In this document: positions 1-7,656 of the stretch, in pieces
How the letters are laid out: the number at the start of each line of letters is the position of its first letter
How positions within the stretch are numbered: the first letter of the stretch is position 1
Origin: CAWEHT01 sp963808455
GTDB lineage: Bacteria > Chloroflexota > Anaerolineae > CG2-30-64-16
DNA: 11,671 nucleotides
Assembly: GCA_963808455.1 (NCBI GenBank)
Contig: CAWEHT010000082.1
Coordinates: 1-11,671 of the forward strand
Reading direction: 5' to 3'
Notes under the pieces: generated by a model
Seen by the model: the letters and a program-made list of their open reading frames with translations, nothing else
What the model was told of the DNA's origin: nothing
Database searches by the model: none
Made by a program: the position numbers and the translations under genes

Positions 1-10
1 CGCCGCGTGC

Positions 11-39
11 TTGACAGCCCCATTCTGCCCAAGCATAAT
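11..39 (+). promoter_or_regulatory. Sigma-70-type promoter, TTGACA-N17-CATAAT
   Basis: A perfect -35 box TTGACA (11-16) is followed by a 17-nt spacer and CATAAT (34-39), which matches the -10 consensus at 5 of 6 positions. Transcription would start near position 46 and run rightward into the short frame at 93-383 and the dehydrogenase at 416. No other rightward promoter of this quality was seen before 416. An 11 of 12 match with ideal spacing is unlikely by chance in GC-rich DNA, but the call rests on sequence alone. Confidence 0.55.
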
Positions 40-92
40 GACGCCAATCGAAAAGCCAATGACCTGGAACCGGAGGAGCAGGCAGGAAGCTG

Positions 93-383
93 TTGCCAGA
101 GAGCGGGGGCCATCGGGTGGAAGCTCCTGTCCAACGTGAGCGCTGCCGAAGGTCGCAGGGGAGTCGGGCTGTCAACGACGCTCAACTTAACAGCGGCCGC
201 TTCGCCCGGCTTTCCGGTGAGGACTGGCGCCTCATCGAGCCCTATCTGCGCGAGAACGAGGCCTTGTTTGGCATATCCGTGACCGAACTCCTGCGCGTCA
301 ACGGCGAGGTGCAGCCCCCGGATCGGGTCTCTCGCAAGGTCGAGGCCCCGCCCCCCGCCGGCGGCAAGCGGGCCTTTGCGTGA
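93..383 (+). CDS. Short ORF, possibly a 3' gene remnant or frameshifted gene end; function unknown
   Basis: This is a 96-codon frame that could start at TTG 93, with an AGGA element five bases upstream; a GTG at 117 is an alternative. The first 45 residues look like non-coding translation. The stretch from about residue 55 (NSGRFARLSGEDWRLIEPYL) to residue 87 looks like real protein: amphipathic, acidic and with a Leu/Phe pattern. It faintly recalls the C-terminal tail of GXGXG glutamate-synthase-like subunits, but I cannot confirm that. The frame is closed upstream by stops at 36-38 and 60-62, so it is either a small gene, the tail of a gene broken by an indel, or a decayed remnant. Its stop lies 32 bases before the next ATG, which would suit co-transcription with the dehydrogenase. 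Confidence 0.35.
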   Translation: MPESGGHRVEAPVQRERCRRSQGSRAVNDAQLNSGRFARLSGEDWRLIEPYLRENEALFGISVTELLRVNGEVQPPDRVSRKVEAPPPAGGKRAFA

Positions 384-415
384 TTCGTTAGGCCGGCCCA
401 TTCTGGAGGTAGCAC

Positions 416-1423
416 ATGCAGGTATTGATCGCGAACCAGGAACTGGTGACGGAGCTCCTGCCGATGGCGGAGTGCATCGACGTGATGGCCGAGGCCCTGA
501 GCTTGCTCTACGATGGCGACGTGCTGATGCCGCTGCGGACGAAGCTGGTCCTGCCCGGCACCGACAACCTGATGAGCCTGATGCCCGCGTACCTTGGCGG
601 CATCGGGTCGCTGGGGGTCAAGGTCATCGCGGCCTTCTCCTCCAACTACGGCACCGCTTATGATACCCATCAGGGGGTGGTGTTGCTGTTCGACACGCAG
701 CACGGCCTCTTGCACGCCATCGTCGACTGCACTTCCATCACGGCGCTGCGTACGGCGGCGGTCAGCGGCGTCGCCACACGCCTCCTGGCGCGGCCCGACG
801 CGTTGACGTTGGCGATCCTTGGCGCCGGCACCCAGGCGCGCACCCACCTGGCAGCCATGCTCGCAGTGCGCCCGATCCAGCAGGTGCGCGTCTACAGCCT
901 GCCGGCCGAGGGAGCGCGCCAGTTTGCGGAACGTGAGGGAAGGCGCCACGGCATCGAGGTGCGGGTCTGCGAGACGGCGCGGGCCGCCGTCGAGGGCGCC
1001 AGCATCATTTGCACCGTCACGACCGCACAGGAGCCAATCCTCTGCGGCGAGTGGCTCGCGCCCGGTGCGCATATCAACGCCGTCGGCGCATTTACGCCGG
1101 CCACGCGCGAGCTCGACACGGCCGCAGTCGCCAAAGCCCGGCTCTACGTCAACCGCCGCGAGGCCGCGCTGCACGAGGCGGGCGAGTTCCTGATCCCCAA
1201 ACAGGAAGGCGCCTTCGGCGACGAGCATATCCTGGGCGAGCTCGGCGAGCTGCTGGCGGGCCGCGTCCCGGGCCGCACCTCGCCGCAAGACATTACACTC
1301 TTCAAGTCACTGGGGATCGCGATCGAAGACCTGGCGGCTGCGCACTACGTGTGGCGCAAAGCCCAGGCGCAAAATGCCGGCACGTGGATCGAAATCGGCG
1401 GCCAGCATTTCGGGAACAGCTAA
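416..1423 (+). CDS. Ornithine cyclodeaminase/mu-crystallin family NAD(P)-dependent dehydrogenase
   Basis: This intact 335-residue protein has the usual family length. The ATG at 416 follows a strong ribosome site, GGAGGT at 405-410. The N-terminal substrate domain carries GVKV (Lys69) and ITALRTAA (Arg112), the substrate-carboxylate and catalytic Lys/Arg positions of the family. The Rossmann domain has LAILGAGTQA (132-141). The segment NAVGAFTPATRELD (221-234) marks the family, but true ornithine cyclodeaminases have an essential Asp in a GGDCPGK-like motif there. This protein has GAFTP, as in alanine dehydrogenase, ketimine reductase and mu-crystallin-like members. A cytosolic reductive amination/deamination or cyclic imine reduction is therefore more likely than ornithine-to-proline conversion; the substrate is unknown. 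The gene converges on the minus-strand cluster across a hairpin. Confidence 0.92.
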   Translation: MQVLIANQELVTELLPMAECIDVMAEALSLLYDGDVLMPLRTKLVLPGTDNLMSLMPAYLGGIGSLGVKVIAAFSSNYGTAYDTHQGVVLLFDTQHGLLHAIVDCTSITALRTAAVSGVATRLLARPDALTLAILGAGTQARTHLAAMLAVRPIQQVRVYSLPAEGARQFAEREGRRHGIEVRVCETARAAVEGASIICTVTTAQEPILCGEWLAPGAHINAVGAFTPATRELDTAAVAKARLYVNRREAALHEAGEFLIPKQEGAFGDEHILGELGELLAGRVPGRTSPQDITLFKSLGIAIEDLAAAHYVWRKAQAQNAGTWIEIGGQHFGNS

Positions 1424-1445
1424 CGGTCTATCGCGTAGATGAATA

Positions 1446-1484
1446 TGCCCGGGCCGTCCTTGAGCGTACCGGACGGCCCGGGCA
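1446..1484. terminator. Hairpin between convergent genes, probable bidirectional terminator
   Basis: TGCCCGGGCCGTCC (1446-1459) pairs perfectly with GGACGGCCCGGGCA (1471-1484), giving a 14-bp stem and an 11-nt loop. It lies 23 bases after the stop of the rightward dehydrogenase and 19 bases beyond the stop of the leftward repeat protein, so it can end both transcripts. There is no U-tract on either side, so it may act as a GC-rich non-canonical terminator or a 3'-end stabiliser. Confidence 0.65.
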
Positions 1485-1502
1485 GGTTACCTCCTCACGC
1501 CG

Positions 1503-2231
1503 TCACGCCCCGGCGTTGCCCTCGTGCGGGGGCGGCTCGATCTGGCCGAGCGCCTCGTCGGGCGCTGCCCCCACCACCGGTTGGTCGGTCACCACGACGA
1601 CGTCGCCGCCGGCCTGAAGCCGCACCTGGCAGCGCCCTTCCCCGATGATGCCCTCCCAGTAGCCGCCGAGGTCGTCCACCATGATCCTGGCGTCGCGCAG
1701 GTCCCGAATGTAAAAGCGCAAGTCGCGCCCGGCCGAGAACTTCGCGCTCTCACCGGCGAGCGTCTCGCAGTCCAGGTCCATCGTGCCGCCGGCGGAAGCG
1801 TGGGCGAGGATGTGGACGCCGCGCAGGCGGCAATCCCGGCCCGCGTAGACCGTCACGCTGCCGCGCAGTCCCTCGGCCTCGGCATTGCGCCCGGCGTATA
1901 CCGTCACGGAGCTGTCGAAGGGGACCTTCACGACCGCATCGCCGCCCGCCTGCACCCGGATCGCGTCGTCGGGCACGTCGTGCTCCTTGTGCTTGAACAG
2001 ATCGGCGCTCAGGTCGAACAGCACGTGATCGCCCACTTTGGCGCGGGCCCGGATGTGGCCGGGCGCCGATGCGCTGCCCCGTTCGACCTTCAAACCCCAT
2101 CTGTGCTCCGTGCTGGCGAAGACGCGCTCCTCGTCCCAGCCTTCGACCCGCACGTCGGTGCCGGCGCGCACGATCACCGCCGGGGCTCTACCTGCCTGAA
2201 TCGACCGTTGCGTCATGGCGCTTGCTCCCAT
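1503..2231 (-). CDS. Hypothetical AG-[G/R]-[D/N] repeat protein (putative beta-solenoid/adhesin-like)
   Basis: A 242-residue protein of unknown function. It has no signal peptide or membrane segment. A short motif AG[GRT][DNT] recurs about every 15-40 residues (near 23, 95, 113, 130, 147, 167 and 207), each followed by a short alternating hydrophobic strand such as DAVVKV or DVVVVTD. This suggests a parallel beta-roll like that of bactofilin or DUF4097-type putative adhesin proteins; the fold is inferred. The last 25 residues are Pro/Gly/Glu-rich and probably disordered. Two starts are possible: ATG 2231 (AGGA upstream) or ATG 2216 (GGGAG eight bases upstream, 237 residues). Either start lies inside the 3' end of the methyltransferase gene, so translation is probably coupled. 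The gene ends the minus-strand cluster. Confidence 0.75.
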   Translation of the reverse strand: MGASAMTQRSIQAGRAPAVIVRAGTDVRVEGWDEERVFASTEHRWGLKVERGSASAPGHIRARAKVGDHVLFDLSADLFKHKEHDVPDDAIRVQAGGDAVVKVPFDSSVTVYAGRNAEAEGLRGSVTVYAGRDCRLRGVHILAHASAGGTMDLDCETLAGESAKFSAGRDLRFYIRDLRDARIMVDDLGGYWEGIIGEGRCQVRLQAGGDVVVVTDQPVVGAAPDEALGQIEPPPHEGNAGA

Positions 2232-2904
2232 CCCTATCCTGCAGTTGGTCGCCCGATTTCTCGAGCCAAATCTCGAAGCCGATGCCGCCGGATTCGATCC
2301 GGGCCCTTGTGATGCCGGCCTGGGCCAGAAACCCCCGGACCTGCCCCTCCGTGTAGGCGTTCCTCAGCAGCACCTGGGAAAAGGCCCATTTGGTGAGGAG
2401 CGTATTGGCCCAGTTCTGGCCCATCCATGCGACCTCCCGGCTGATTTCGGCGTGCGAGGCGTCGCGCCGCAGGTCGATCACCAGCGCCTTGCCTTGCGGC
2501 CGGAGCACCCGGTACATTTCGCCCAGCGCCTGCGCCGGGCGGGTGAAGTTCTTGAACGCCGCGGTGCAAATCACGAAATCGAAGCTGCCGTCGCCAAACA
2601 GCAGGCTGGCGGCATCTCCCTGCCGGAAATCGATCTCCACGCCCGCCGCCCGCGCGTTGGCCCGTGCGATTTCGACAAAAGTCTGGCTGATGTCCACCCC
2701 GGAAACCCGATACTTGCCCGTCTTTGCGAGCTCCACGGACAGGAAGCCCGGCCCGGGCGCAACCTCCAGCACGCTGCTGCCTGCCGGCACCAACCCCGAG
2801 ACTCGCTTTGCCAGCTCGTCAAACCCCCGGCCCCGGCGCGTGTTCCCGGCGTACCATCGGGCGATCACGCCCTCCATCGCCACGCCCTTATACGCTTTGG
2901 CCAC
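2188..2904 (-). CDS. Class I SAM-dependent methyltransferase
   Basis: A cytosolic 238-residue methyltransferase read from GTG 2904, which has a clear ribosome site (GGGGAGG, then about six bases). The frame is open upstream to 2991, but that extension is low in protein character and lies in the leader. Motif I is VLEVAPGPG (45-53), the acidic end of strand beta-2 is GVDIS (69-73), the adenine-contact region is QGDAA (95-99), and motif IV is FDFVICTAAFKNF (108-120). This is a methyltransferase type 11 / UbiE-like fold; the acceptor molecule is not evident. The conserved body seems to end at GFEIWLEK (209-216). A polar tail of 22 residues follows and lies over the start of the next gene. The LuxR-type regulator gene ends about 150 bases upstream on the same strand, so read-through or a separate promoter is possible. 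Confidence 0.9.
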   Translation of the reverse strand: MAKAYKGVAMEGVIARWYAGNTRRGRGFDELAKRVSGLVPAGSSVLEVAPGPGFLSVELAKTGKYRVSGVDISQTFVEIARANARAAGVEIDFRQGDAASLLFGDGSFDFVICTAAFKNFTRPAQALGEMYRVLRPQGKALVIDLRRDASHAEISREVAWMGQNWANTLLTKWAFSQVLLRNAYTEGQVRGFLAQAGITRARIESGGIGFEIWLEKSGDQLQDRDGSKRHDATVDSGR

Positions 2905-2972
2905 CCTGCACCTCCCCTGTGTCCTACGGCGGTAGGTCCCGCTCGTGAGTAAGTTGCCAGGAGGATACAGCG

Positions 2973-3001
2973 GCGCCGGGTGAATCGGCATCGCCCGGCG
3001 C
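2973..3001 (-). terminator. Possible GC hairpin downstream of the LuxR-type gene
   Basis: GCGCCGGG (2973-2980) and CCCGGCGC (2994-3001) form a perfect 8-bp stem around a 13-nt loop, 54 bases past the regulator stop and 69 bases before the methyltransferase start. There is no T-run. It could attenuate read-through from the regulator into the methyltransferase, or be a chance GC palindrome. Confidence 0.3.
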
Positions 3002-3054
3002 GGGTGAACCGGTGGGTGATGCGCATGGGTGAGAGGGCGATCGTGGCTCGTTCC

Positions 3055-5780
3055 CTATACCAGCTTCAGCTCGCGCGCGACCGCCCCCGCCCCCGCCCGG
3101 CCGGTCACATCGAGCTTGCGGTAGATGCTCTGGAGTTGGGTCTTGACCGTGTTGGTGGAAACGACCAGCTCGCGGCGCGATCTCAGGGTTGGACAGGCCT
3201 GCGGCAAGCAAGCGCAGCACGCGCTGCTCCTGCGGGCTCAGGGGCTCGAAGGGGAGCGCCGGCCCCGGCTTGCCGATGGCGGGCTTCGGCGCGCCCCCGC
3301 CTGATCGTTCGCGAAGGCCGCCAGCAGCCTGTAGATGTAAGCTCTCAGGCGAGGCGCGCCTCCCTCGACGTACGCTCTCCAGCCGGCGATCGCCCTCCGC
3401 ATCGGCTCGCCCTCATCCAGAAAGACCCGCTGATAGCCCTTTGGCCCGGCGATGGCCAGGGCGCGGCCGAGCGCGTCGCCTGCCTCGGCTCTGCCGGCCC
3501 CTGCCGCATAGGCCAGAGCGGTGAGGGCCAGGGCCTCCACCTCGCTGGAGGTCCGCCCGTGCTGCCGCGCGTCCGTCCGCCACCGCTCGAGGAGCGCCTG
3601 AGCATCAGCCGGTTCCCCGTCCGCAAGCAGCATCCTTGCCGCCACCAGGTCCTCCATCTCCTGCAGGCCGGCCTGCGGGGCCGGGGGCAGCAGGGCAGTA
3701 CCGGCATGCCAGCGATGCACGGCCTCGATGTCTCCGGCCGCGCACGCCAGGCGCGCCTGCCAGGCCAGCACCTCGCGCAGCAGGCCCGGCCGCTGAATCT
3801 GAGCGGCCAGGGCGCGGGTTCGCCCCTGCGCCCGGTGGGTCTCTCCCGCGCCTGCGAAATACGCGCAAGCAGCAGCGCGGCGTGGGCGGCGATCCGCTCG
3901 TTCGCGCGGTGCGTGCCCAACTCGAGGGCGCTAACGGCTTCCCGTTCGGCGGCCGCCAGATCGTTGCGCTCGTAGGCGATCGCGCCAAGGCCAAGCGCCG
4001 CGGCGGCCTGATCGTCCAGCATGTCCTCGCTGCCGGCCGCCTCTGCCTGCACCTGCCGGTAAATCTCGCAGGCTTGATCGAACTCACCCTGGCTGGCGCA
4101 GGCGTCGCCGAGCAGGCCCGTCGCCGCGAGCCGGCCCTGCAGGCTCCCCGCCGCTCCCGACAGGGCACGCGCCTCGATCAGGGCCGCCTGGGCCGCGCCG
4201 GGACGGCCCGCCAGCAATTCCTCGATCCCGGCGATGATCTGGTCACTGCCGCGCCAGAAGGCGTCGCCCTCGGGGAGCAATTCGAGCGAACCACGCGCCA
4301 GCGCGAACGCTGGATCGAGATCATCCTGCCATAAGGCGACCAGGGCGCGCAGCGCCAGGGCCTGGCCCAGGCCGGCGCCATCCTCGGCACGTCGCCAGGC
4401 GCTTTCGGCCATGCGCAGCGGCGCCTCGAGCGCGGCCGCGGTCGCCGCGGCATAGCGGTCGGAAGTGAACAGCATGGCCACGGCATATTCGAAGCAAAGC
4501 GCCGGGTGGGGGCCGAGGGCTTCGGGCGGAAGCTGCTCGATCCAGCGCCTCACGGTGTGGACCTCATGGTAGCTGCGCCAACCCACGCCCTGCTCGATGA
4601 GCGCCGCCGCGCGGGGGTATGCCTTGGCCGCCAGGGCCGCCTCGATGGCCTGGTCGAGCCGGCCATGTTCCTCGTGCCAGGCGCTCGCTCGCAGGTACAG
4701 CGCGCGCATGCCCTCCTCGCCGAAACGCTCGCGTGCGACCTTCCGCATCGCCTCCGCAAACAGGGCATGATAGCGATACCAGGCCTGGCTGGCGTCATCG
4801 CCGAGCGGCAAGATGAAGAGCCCGGCGCGCTCCAGCTGCTCCAGCGTGCCGGCGCCGTCGCTGCGCCCCGTGACGGCATCGCAAAGGCCGGCCGCCAGCC
4901 GGTCCAGGATGCTGGTCCGCAGCAGGAATTCCTGGAGCGGCTCGGGCTGTGCGCCAAGGACCTCGCCCGCCAGGTATTCGGTCACGTGCCGGTGTCCGCC
5001 GGAGAAGGAGCCCAGGAACCGCTCGATCGCCGCCGGATCGCGCTGGCCCTCCAGCGCCAGCGCCGCCAGGCGCAGCCCTGCCGCCCAGCCTTCGATGCGC
5101 GTGTCGAGGCGCGCCGCCGTCTCGGGCTTGAGCTGCACCTGCAGCAGCCCCTCGAGGAAGGCTCCTGTTTCTTCAGGCGTGAATCGCAGATCGGCCGCGC
5201 CGATCTCGCTGACCTGATTGTGGGCGCGCAGGCGCCCCAGGGGGAGCGGCGGCTCGGCCCGCGTGATGAGGACGAGGTGCAGCGTAGCGGGAAGGTGATC
5301 GACCAGGTACGCCACGCCGGCGTGTACCTGGGAGGACGTGATGGCGCGATAATCCTCGAGCACGAGGATACCGGCCGTGGGTGCCGTTGCCAGGTCGTTG
5401 AGAAGCGAGGCGACGGGCGCCTCGAGCGAGGACAGTCGGGAGCTGCGCAGCGCCGCCAGCGTGGCCTTGCCCAGCCCCGGGTCGAACGCCCGGCACGCCG
5501 TGATGACGTAGGCCCAGAAATGGGCCGGGTCGTCGTCGCCGGGGTCGAGGGCCACCCACGCCCCCGGCTCGCGGCGCGTGCCCAGCCATTGGGCCACCAG
5601 CGTCGTCTTGCCGTATCCGGTTGGAGCGGCGACCAGGGTCAGCGCCCTGGCCATGCCCTCGTCGAGCCGCGCCAGCAGGGCCGGCCGGGGCACGATGGGA
5701 ACCGGGAGGCGCGGCGGCATCAACTTCGTGCGCAGGAGTTGATCGGCCTTCGTTCGGTGCTTGCGATTGGTCTCGGCCAT
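3055..5780 (-). CDS. MalT-like LuxR-family transcriptional regulator (STAND ATPase), with three apparent frameshifts
   Basis: Read across three breaks, this encodes about 908 residues, the usual size of MalT-type large ATP-binding LuxR regulators. Numbered from ATG 5780, it has Walker A VAAPTGYGKTT (50-60), Walker B ILVLEDY (138-144), the family segment TRAEPPLPLGRLRA (174-187) and EGWAAGLRLAAL (230-241). A long TPR-like helical region follows. The C-terminal LuxR HTH begins LSPQEQRVLRLLAAGLSNPE and ends at a TAG at 3055-3057. Breaks: one base missing near 3845-3847 (C run), one missing at 3294-3298 (five C), one extra near 3172-3178 inside the HTH. These restore a single frame exactly (2,727 nt). 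Such proteins bind ATP and an inducer, oligomerise and activate transcription; the inducer is unknown. GTG 5792 lies upstream of the expected transcript start and was rejected. If the breaks are real, the gene is dead. Confidence 0.88.
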
Positions 5781-5794
5781 CGGGCTTCGCACCG

Positions 5795-5823
5795 ATTGTA
5801 GTGCGGGGCAGGGCGCCTGTCAA
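5795..5823 (-). promoter_or_regulatory. Strong sigma-70-type promoter of the LuxR-family gene, TTGACA-N17-TACAAT
   Basis: On the minus strand, TTGACA (5823-5818) is followed by exactly 17 nt and TACAAT (5800-5795), 11 of 12 consensus bases with ideal spacing. The predicted transcript start is near 5788, only about eight bases before ATG 5780. The leader is too short for a Shine-Dalgarno site and none is visible, so the mRNA is probably leaderless or nearly so. The regulator thus has its own promoter, separate from the oxidase gene upstream. Confidence 0.7.
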
Positions 5824-5837
5824 TCGAGCCGGATGGC

Positions 5838-5878
5838 CCAGGCCCTCGCCCGCCGTTCGTAGACAGGCAGGGCCCTGG
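5838..5878 (-). terminator. Possible imperfect hairpin after the FAD oxidase gene
   Basis: CCAGGCCCT (5838-5846) can pair with AGGGCCCTGG (5869-5878) with one bulged base, 17 bases past the oxidase stop and just upstream of the regulator promoter. There is no U-tract. This placement suits a terminator that separates the two leftward genes, but the hairpin is imperfect. Confidence 0.3.
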
Positions 5879-5894
5879 TGCCGCTTCCCCTGCG

Positions 5895-7341
5895 CTACGC
5901 CGGAAAAATCTTCCCAGGATTAAGGATATGGTTCGGATCGAAGGCCGTCTTGATGCGCTTTTGCAGCTCGATCATGGCCGGGGCCATCACCAGCGGTAGA
6001 TAGCGGCTGCGCTTGTGGCCGATGCCGTGTTCGCCCGAGATGGTGCCGCCCAGCTTCGCCACGATCTGGTACAGCTCCACCAGCAGGCGCGGCAGCATCT
6101 CGTGCCACTCCTCCATCGACATCTCCGCCGGCTTGAGGGGCGTGGCGTGCAGGTTGCCGTCGCCGGCGTGCCCGTAGGACGCGATCAGCAGGTGGTACCT
6201 CTTCGCCAGCGCCTCGACCTCGGACACCAGCTCGGGGATCTGCGCCGTTGGCACCACGACGTCTTCGATGCTCTGCACCGGCGCGATCTTCTTGAAGGCG
6301 TCGGCAGTATCCTGGCGCGGTTTCCACATCTTCTTCACCTTGGCCGGCGTGTCGCCGACTAAGGCATCCAGGGCGCCATGCTCCAGGCACAGATCCACGA
6401 TCCGGTTGTATTCGGCCTCGGCTTGCTCGGCGTTGAAGGCATCCACCTCGATCAGCAACAGCGCCCCGAGCTTCTTGGCCGGCTGTGCCTCGCCTGCGTA
6501 ATCGTAGATCGTCTTCACCGTCAGCGCGTCCATGAACTCCACGGCCGACGGCACGATCTGGTGCCGGGCCATCAACGGCACCACGTCGATGGCGCATTGC
6601 ACGTTGGGGAACGGCACCAACAGCACTACCCGCTCGCCGGGCAGCGGCAGCAGCTTGAGGATGACCTTGGTCACGACGCCCAGCGTCCCCTCGGAGCCGA
6701 CCATCAGATGGACCATATCGTAGCCCGTGACGTCTTTGACGCGCTTGCCGCCCATCTCTACGATCTCACCCGTCGCCAGCACGACCTCCAGACCCAGGAC
6801 GTAGCGGCTGGTGACGCCGTACTTGATGGCCCGGCCGCCGCCGGCGTTCTCGGCGATATTTCCGCCTACGAAGCAGGTCTCGGAACTCATCGGGTAGCCG
6901 GCATAATACAGCCCGAATTCCTTGATCGCCAGGTTGACGTCATTGGTCACCACGCCGGGCTCGACCACGGCCACCATGTTGGCCTGATCGATTTCCAGGA
7001 TCTTGTTCATCCGGTCGGTGGCCACGATCATGCCGCCGCAGACGGCAACTGCGCCGCCCGATAGGCCCGATCCCGCGCCGCGTCGGCGTGACCGGGATCA
7101 TCTCCCGGTTGGCCAGCTTTAGCACCTGCGATATCTCCTGGGCGTTGGCCACGCGCACGACGACTTCCGGCATGTGGGCATATTCCTCGCCGGGGACCTC
7201 GTCGTGAGCGTAGTCGGCCATGCGCTCCGCATCGCCAAAGATCACGTAGGGCTCGCCTACGATGGACTTCAGCTCATCGACGATCGCCGGGGTGACCGGC
7301 TTGTAGGGTGATCTTTTCTCATCGACGGTTGCGGCTGCCAT
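5895..7341 (-). CDS. FAD-linked 2-hydroxyacid oxidase/dehydrogenase, GlcD / D-lactate dehydrogenase family, one apparent frameshift
   Basis: Read across one break, this is about 482 residues, normal for the family. ATG 7341 has a strong site, GGAGGA, seven bases upstream. The N-terminal PCMH-type FAD domain shows PEVVVRVANAQEI (59-70), the flavin loop TRGAGSGLSGG (87-97 after restoring two bases) and SSETCFVGGNIAENAGG (153-169). The C-terminal FAD-oxidase domain shows WKPRQ (Arg343), the metal-site motif GHAGDGNLH (391-399), SGEHGIG (436-442) and FDPNHILNPGKIF (468-480). These proteins oxidise D-lactate, glycolate or related 2-hydroxyacids to 2-oxoacids and pass electrons to quinone, cytochrome or a partner Fe-S subunit. 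No GlcE/GlcF partner is present here, so the substrate is open. The break, two bases short in a CG repeat near 7076-7083, hits the flavin loop. It may be a sequencing error. Confidence 0.9.
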
Positions 7342-7512
7342 GATAGCTTCCTCCTGGTACGCTGGTGATACTTGCTCAAAAAGCGGGGAGATGGATGCCG
7401 GCCGTGTTCGGCCGCGCCTGCCGGAGATCGGCACTTTCGGGATGCGGCGGGTACGCCGAGCACAGGGCCGGTGTAACGCAGGTGAAAAAACCGCAGCGCC
7501 GGGCCAATATCC

Positions 7513-7541
7513 TTGACAGGCAAACTGTAATCTGCTATACC
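7513..7541 (+). promoter_or_regulatory. Rightward promoter, TTGACA-N17-TATACC
   Basis: A perfect -35 TTGACA (7513-7518), a 17-nt spacer and TATACC (7536-7541, 4 of 6) point rightward toward the cysteine hydrolase. The predicted start is near 7548. The -35 and its flank, TTGACAGGC, are identical to those of the promoters at 5823 and 7656. Confidence 0.5.
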
Positions 7542-7627
7542 ACGACAGGTAGCTTGCGCATCCACATGGGGGCTAATCTCTGGGATGCACGGCCCCCGCC
7601 GGGCAATTTGCGGCCCGACCCACTGGG

Positions 7628-7656
7628 ATACTACTACACCTGACGCGGCCTGTCAA
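7628..7656 (-). promoter_or_regulatory. Leftward promoter, TTGACA-N17-TAGTAT
   Basis: On the minus strand, TTGACA (7656-7651), a 17-nt spacer and TAGTAT (7633-7628, 4 of 6) point toward the FAD oxidase. The predicted start is near 7621, which would give a leader of about 280 nt before ATG 7341. It faces the rightward promoter at 7513-7541. Confidence 0.45.

Noticed and set aside
242..1288. Long minus-strand open frame of 348 codons opposite the dehydrogenase gene
   Set aside because: It is a GC-rich shadow: Arg/His/Gly-rich with no motif, while the plus strand encodes a clear family member with a strong ribosome site.
2905..2991. N-terminal extension of the methyltransferase to 2991
   Set aside because: The Pro/Arg-rich extension is not protein-like, and GTG 2904 has a strong ribosome site and the conserved VAKAYKG start.
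2980..3975. Plus-strand open frame of 331 codons opposite the regulator 3' end
   Set aside because: No domain pattern; the minus strand reads as TPR-like region and HTH once small indels are restored.
4506..5801. Plus-strand open frame of 431 codons opposite the LuxR-type regulator
   Set aside because: Low-complexity Arg/Gln/Gly-rich translation; the minus strand carries Walker A and other family motifs over the same bases.
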